Assembly: GCA_949948715.1 (NCBI GenBank)
Contig: CATLGW010000006.1
Location: 1-64,000, forward strand
From: an uncultured Lachnospiraceae bacterium
GTDB lineage: Bacteria > Bacillota > Clostridia > Lachnospirales > Lachnospiraceae
Direction of reading: 5' to 3'
DNA length: 64,000 bases
Both the position numbers and the translations under genes were made by a program. A model generated the notes under the pieces. It saw only the letters and a list, made by a program, of their open reading frames with translations. It was not told the DNA's origin and did no database searches. Positions 61,412 to 64,000 of the stretch are shown here, one piece after another (the first letter of the stretch is position 1; every line of letters starts with the position of its first letter).

Positions 61412-61888
61412 TTATTTTAAGGGCTTTGCCCCGGCTCTTTCCTGAGCCGCTTCCACCGCGCGCTTGAAAAAGCCTTTCTTTTTTGCCGGTTTTGTCTCCA
61501 GCTTGCCTCGAATGCCTCTCACCTCCAGGATGTAGATGCCGCTGATCACGGCCTTGACCTCCTTCTTGACCGGGATAGAGTCGAAAATCTTCTCGTCGCT
61601 GATCATGGAGAGGATCTGGGGTCCCACCTTTGCTTTGACGATGGGAAGTTTGGAGTTGCGCATCAGTTTTGGGGTCTGGTCTATGACCATTTGAGGCAGC
61701 CCCGAGTCCTTGATCTTGATGCGTTTTTTGTCGATAATAAGCATCGACACATTCTGTCGGTTGGCGTTGAGCAGCTCCTGCTGCTCCGCCTGCTTTTTCT
61801 GAGCCTTTTTGCCCAGGAAATACATGGCGATAATGATAACGGCCAAAACCGCCAATATTACCAGAAGTACAATAGTCCAAGGCTTCAT
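61412..61888 (-). CDS. Single-pass membrane protein, unknown
   Basis: 158 residues. A single N-terminal helix (about 4-25, VLLVILAVLAVIIIAMYFLG) is followed by a Lys/Gln-rich stretch and a mostly helical soluble domain ending in a very basic tail (KPAKKKGFFKRAVEAAQERA). A GAAGGAGGT sits 10 nt before the ATG. The frame extends further upstream but lacks a better start. No known family. Confidence 0.7.
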   Translation of the reverse strand: MKPWTIVLLVILAVLAVIIIAMYFLGKKAQKKQAEQQELLNANRQNVSMLIIDKKRIKIKDSGLPQMVIDQTPKLMRNSKLPIVKAKVGPQILSMISDEKIFDSIPVKKEVKAVISGIYILEVRGIRGKLETKPAKKKGFFKRAVEAAQERAGAKPLK

Positions 61889-62080
61889 GGTGGTTGATAC
61901 CTCCTTCACAGGGAATTATGCAATTGGTACTATTTTAACATAAGGGCGGGGGGTAAGGCAACAAACATCCAAAATAAATTGCAGTTTTTTCCTGCATTTT
62001 GTGATATACTGTAAAGGTCCCCCGGGCGTCTGGGACCCGTTTAACAAAAGTGCCGCCGGTGCGGCAAAATGAGAGGAAAT

Positions 62081-63553
62081 ATGGAAAATGCATGGGAAAT
62101 GTGTATGACGGCGGTGGAGTTTTTCTTCCGGCATATGCTGGTGTTGAATATGCTCTTTGCCATTGTGATAGTGTTCTTTCAGCGCAGGGAGCCAAAGAGC
62201 GTTTGGGCGTGGCTGCTTATTTTGTACTCTGTTCCGCTGGTGGGATTTGTGCTCTATCTGCTGATCGGTCAGGATATGCACAAGCGGAAGATGTTTCGGG
62301 TCAAGGAGGTGGAGGACCGCCTCAATGAGGCCATCAGGCAGCAGGTGCATCGTCTGAAAAACAGGGAGTTTAAGGAGGTTGACACGCAGATCAGGGACTA
62401 TATGGATCTGATTATGTACAATCTGGAATCCTACGGCGCAGTGCTGACGGGGGATAATGACATCGATATTTTTACCGACGGAAACGAGAAATTCAACGCT
62501 CTCATCGAGGATTTGAAGAGGGCGGAACGGTTTGTTCATATACAGTATTATATTATACGGAACGACGTTTTGTTTCAGCGGATTTATGATGTCCTGAAGG
62601 AGAAGGCGGCTCAGGGGGTGGAGGTGAGGCTTCTTTTTGACGCCATGGGCTGCCGCAAAACCAACCATCGCCTGTGGAAGAAGCTCAATGCCCAGGGGAT
62701 ACGGACGGCGGAATTTTTCCCCGCCATTCTGCGCAGGCTTCAGCTTCGCATCAATTACCGCAATCACAGAAAGATTGTGGTGATCGACAATCGGGTGGCC
62801 TATGTGGGAGGCTTTAACATAGGACGGGAGTATATTGATCTGGACGAGAAATTCGGACATTGGAGGGACACCCATCTGCGCGTCAGGGGAAGCGCCGTGG
62901 CGAGCCTGCAGCTTCGCTTTATTCTGGACTGGAGCTATGCGGCGAGGGAGGATCTCTTTCAGAGGCAGGATATGTTCGAGGGGGAGCAGCCGGGGGAGAG
63001 GGACGGCTGCGAGGTGCAGATCATCAGCAGCGGACCCGACAATACCACGGAACAGATCAGGGACAATTATCTGCGGTTAATCTCCAAGGCGAAGGAGCGG
63101 ATTTATATTCAGACCCCCTATTTTATTCCGGACGAGTCCATTCTCAGCGCCCTGCTGATCGCGGTGCGCTCCGGCATCGAAGTGAATGTGATGATTCCCT
63201 GCAAGCCGGATCATCCCTTTGTCTATTGGGCCACCTATTCCTATGTGGGGGATCTGGTGATGGCGGGGGCCAATTGTTATGTCTACAACAACGGCTTCCT
63301 GCACAGCAAGGGGGTTGCCGTGGACGGGAAGGCCTTCTGCTACGGCACCGCCAACATGGACATCCGAAGCTTTGCCCTGAACTTTGAGGTAAACGCGGTG
63401 GTGTACCACCAGGGGAAGGCCAGGGAGATGGAACGGATTTTCAAGGAGGATCTGAATTACTGCACACAGATTACCCGGGACAGCTATTATGAGCGCAATC
63501 TCTGGCTGCGTCTGAAAGAGCAGATGTGCCGTCTGCTTTCGCCGCTTTTATAA
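62081..63553 (+). CDS. cls: Cardiolipin synthase
   Basis: 490 residues. Two N-terminal helices (about 12-35 and 42-64) anchor it; the two HKD phospholipase-D motifs are at about 227 (NHRKIVVIDNRVAYVGG) and 410 (HSKGVAVDGKAFCYGTANMD). It condenses two phosphatidylglycerols. ATG 62081 is preferred over 62069 because GAGAGGAAAT precedes it. A TATACT with TGA ahead at 62005-62010 is a plausible -10. Confidence 0.95.
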   Translation: MENAWEMCMTAVEFFFRHMLVLNMLFAIVIVFFQRREPKSVWAWLLILYSVPLVGFVLYLLIGQDMHKRKMFRVKEVEDRLNEAIRQQVHRLKNREFKEVDTQIRDYMDLIMYNLESYGAVLTGDNDIDIFTDGNEKFNALIEDLKRAERFVHIQYYIIRNDVLFQRIYDVLKEKAAQGVEVRLLFDAMGCRKTNHRLWKKLNAQGIRTAEFFPAILRRLQLRINYRNHRKIVVIDNRVAYVGGFNIGREYIDLDEKFGHWRDTHLRVRGSAVASLQLRFILDWSYAAREDLFQRQDMFEGEQPGERDGCEVQIISSGPDNTTEQIRDNYLRLISKAKERIYIQTPYFIPDESILSALLIAVRSGIEVNVMIPCKPDHPFVYWATYSYVGDLVMAGANCYVYNNGFLHSKGVAVDGKAFCYGTANMDIRSFALNFEVNAVVYHQGKAREMERIFKEDLNYCTQITRDSYYERNLWLRLKEQMCRLLSPLL

Positions 63554-63688
63554 AAGGCTTTTAAAACCTCCGAGAATGTGGTATCTTATAGTAAGCGACC
63601 TTTAAATTACAAAGTTTAATGTGGTTGACTCTAAAAATAACGGACAGTTTTGTCGGGGCTTGGCCCCGGGATAGGGAAAGGCATAGGA

Positions 63689-64000
63689 ATGAAAAGGAAA
63701 AAAAATCGGACGGCGCTTTTGACGGCCCTCCTGGCGGCAGTGCTTCTGACGGGCTGCGGCGGGAGCGGGGAGATCCATCTAAAGGACCTGGATGTGGACA
63801 AGTATGTGACTCTGGGAGAGTATGTGGGGATGGAGGTGCCCGTAGCGGCTCCCGCGGTGGATGAGCTGCAGGTGAAAATGACGGCTGACAGCTCCTATTA
63901 TGAGAGGGTCCGTCAGACGGGGGCGGAGGTGGAGGACGTTATCACGGACCGTCCCGTAGCGCTGGGGGACACGGTGAATATAGATTACGTGGGGAAAAAG
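63689..64000 (+). CDS. Trigger-factor/PPIase-like lipoprotein (truncated at right edge)
   Basis: The first 104 residues are visible. A short basic start, hydrophobic segment and lipobox LLTGC show a membrane-anchored lipoprotein. Residues about 30-104 have the pattern of the trigger-factor ribosome-free region before an FKBP-type PPIase (EYVGMEVPVAAPAVDELQ, and GDTVNIDYVGKK, the usual FKBP start). It would fold secreted proteins at the membrane surface. GGAAAGG precedes the ATG at a distance of 11 nt. Confidence 0.75.
   Translation, partial: MKRKKNRTALLTALLAAVLLTGCGGSGEIHLKDLDVDKYVTLGEYVGMEVPVAAPAVDELQVKMTADSSYYERVRQTGAEVEDVITDRPVALGDTVNIDYVGKK

Overview
The window looks like a chromosome segment of a spore-forming, probably motile gut Clostridia, most likely Lachnospiraceae. 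This rests on an AUC-specific T-box ahead of an IleRS of about 1050 residues, a DUF3794/LysM spore-type protein, a sigma-F-like promoter in front of a SpoIIQ-like degenerate LytM protein, two sigma-D (flagellar) promoters, strong AGGAGG ribosome sites, GTG/TTG starts, and indolepyruvate:ferredoxin oxidoreductase. No rRNA, tRNA or CRISPR array was seen. Housekeeping DNA from about 18.8 kb onward is visibly G+C richer. The left 9 kb, the 33.6-35.2 kb gene and the 56.5-58 kb stretch are A+T richer, which hints at transfer or fast turnover.

Layout. 1-0.35 kb: start of a probable IS630-type transposase (minus strand, off the edge) next to the tail of a broken gene. 0.35-4.1 kb: a tandem pair of 599-residue polytopic membrane proteins. 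4.2-17 kb: a surface-polysaccharide precursor locus. It encodes the CDP-glucose branch (rfbF, rfbG, reductase/epimerase), UDP-galactofuranose (glf), a GT2 plus GtrA lipid-linked-sugar pair, GDP-rhamnose (rmd), an AraC regulator, gmd, GDP-fucose (fcl), a ManC-cupin-ManA triple fusion and a second ManC. 17-18.4 kb: XRE regulator and coiled-coil membrane protein. 18.4-22 kb: T-box and ileS. 22-27.4 kb: membrane protein, glycogen phosphorylase, and a hemerythrin/CheX-like/receiver protein. 27.7-31.8 kb: acyl-CoA ligase, iorA, iorB (aryl-pyruvate metabolism). 31.8-41.3 kb: amidohydrolase, P-loop kinase, GT-C-like protein, EAL phosphodiesterase, aconitase-family hydratase, SseB-like protein. 41.3-46.5 kb: sigma-D-driven Ca-loop protein, SpoIIQ-like protein, amidohydrolase, GH9-like lipoprotein. 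46.5-55.2 kb: ddl, murF, plsC, PrcB-like lipoprotein, pyrC-pyrK-pyrD, DUF3794/LysM protein. 55.3-58 kb: sigma-D-driven small protein, XRE repressor with a 19-bp palindrome and a receiver-like protein, small ORFs. 58-64 kb: ispE, GntR regulator, small membrane protein, murI, DUF1934 protein, anchored protein, cls, and a truncated trigger-factor-like lipoprotein.

How it fits together. The left third makes three families of activated sugar (CDP-, GDP-, UDP-). It also carries a GT2/GtrA pair of the kind that loads and flips a lipid-linked sugar for membrane GT-C transferases. The duplicated 599-residue proteins and the 537-residue protein at 33.6 kb are candidate GT-C partners. The best leads for something undescribed are the sigma-D pair of unknown proteins, the hemerythrin-CheX-REC protein, the ManC-cupin-ManA fusion with its 18-bp leader hairpin, and the palindrome-controlled pseudo-receiver gene. 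I did not see a clearly novel multi-gene defence or mobile system.
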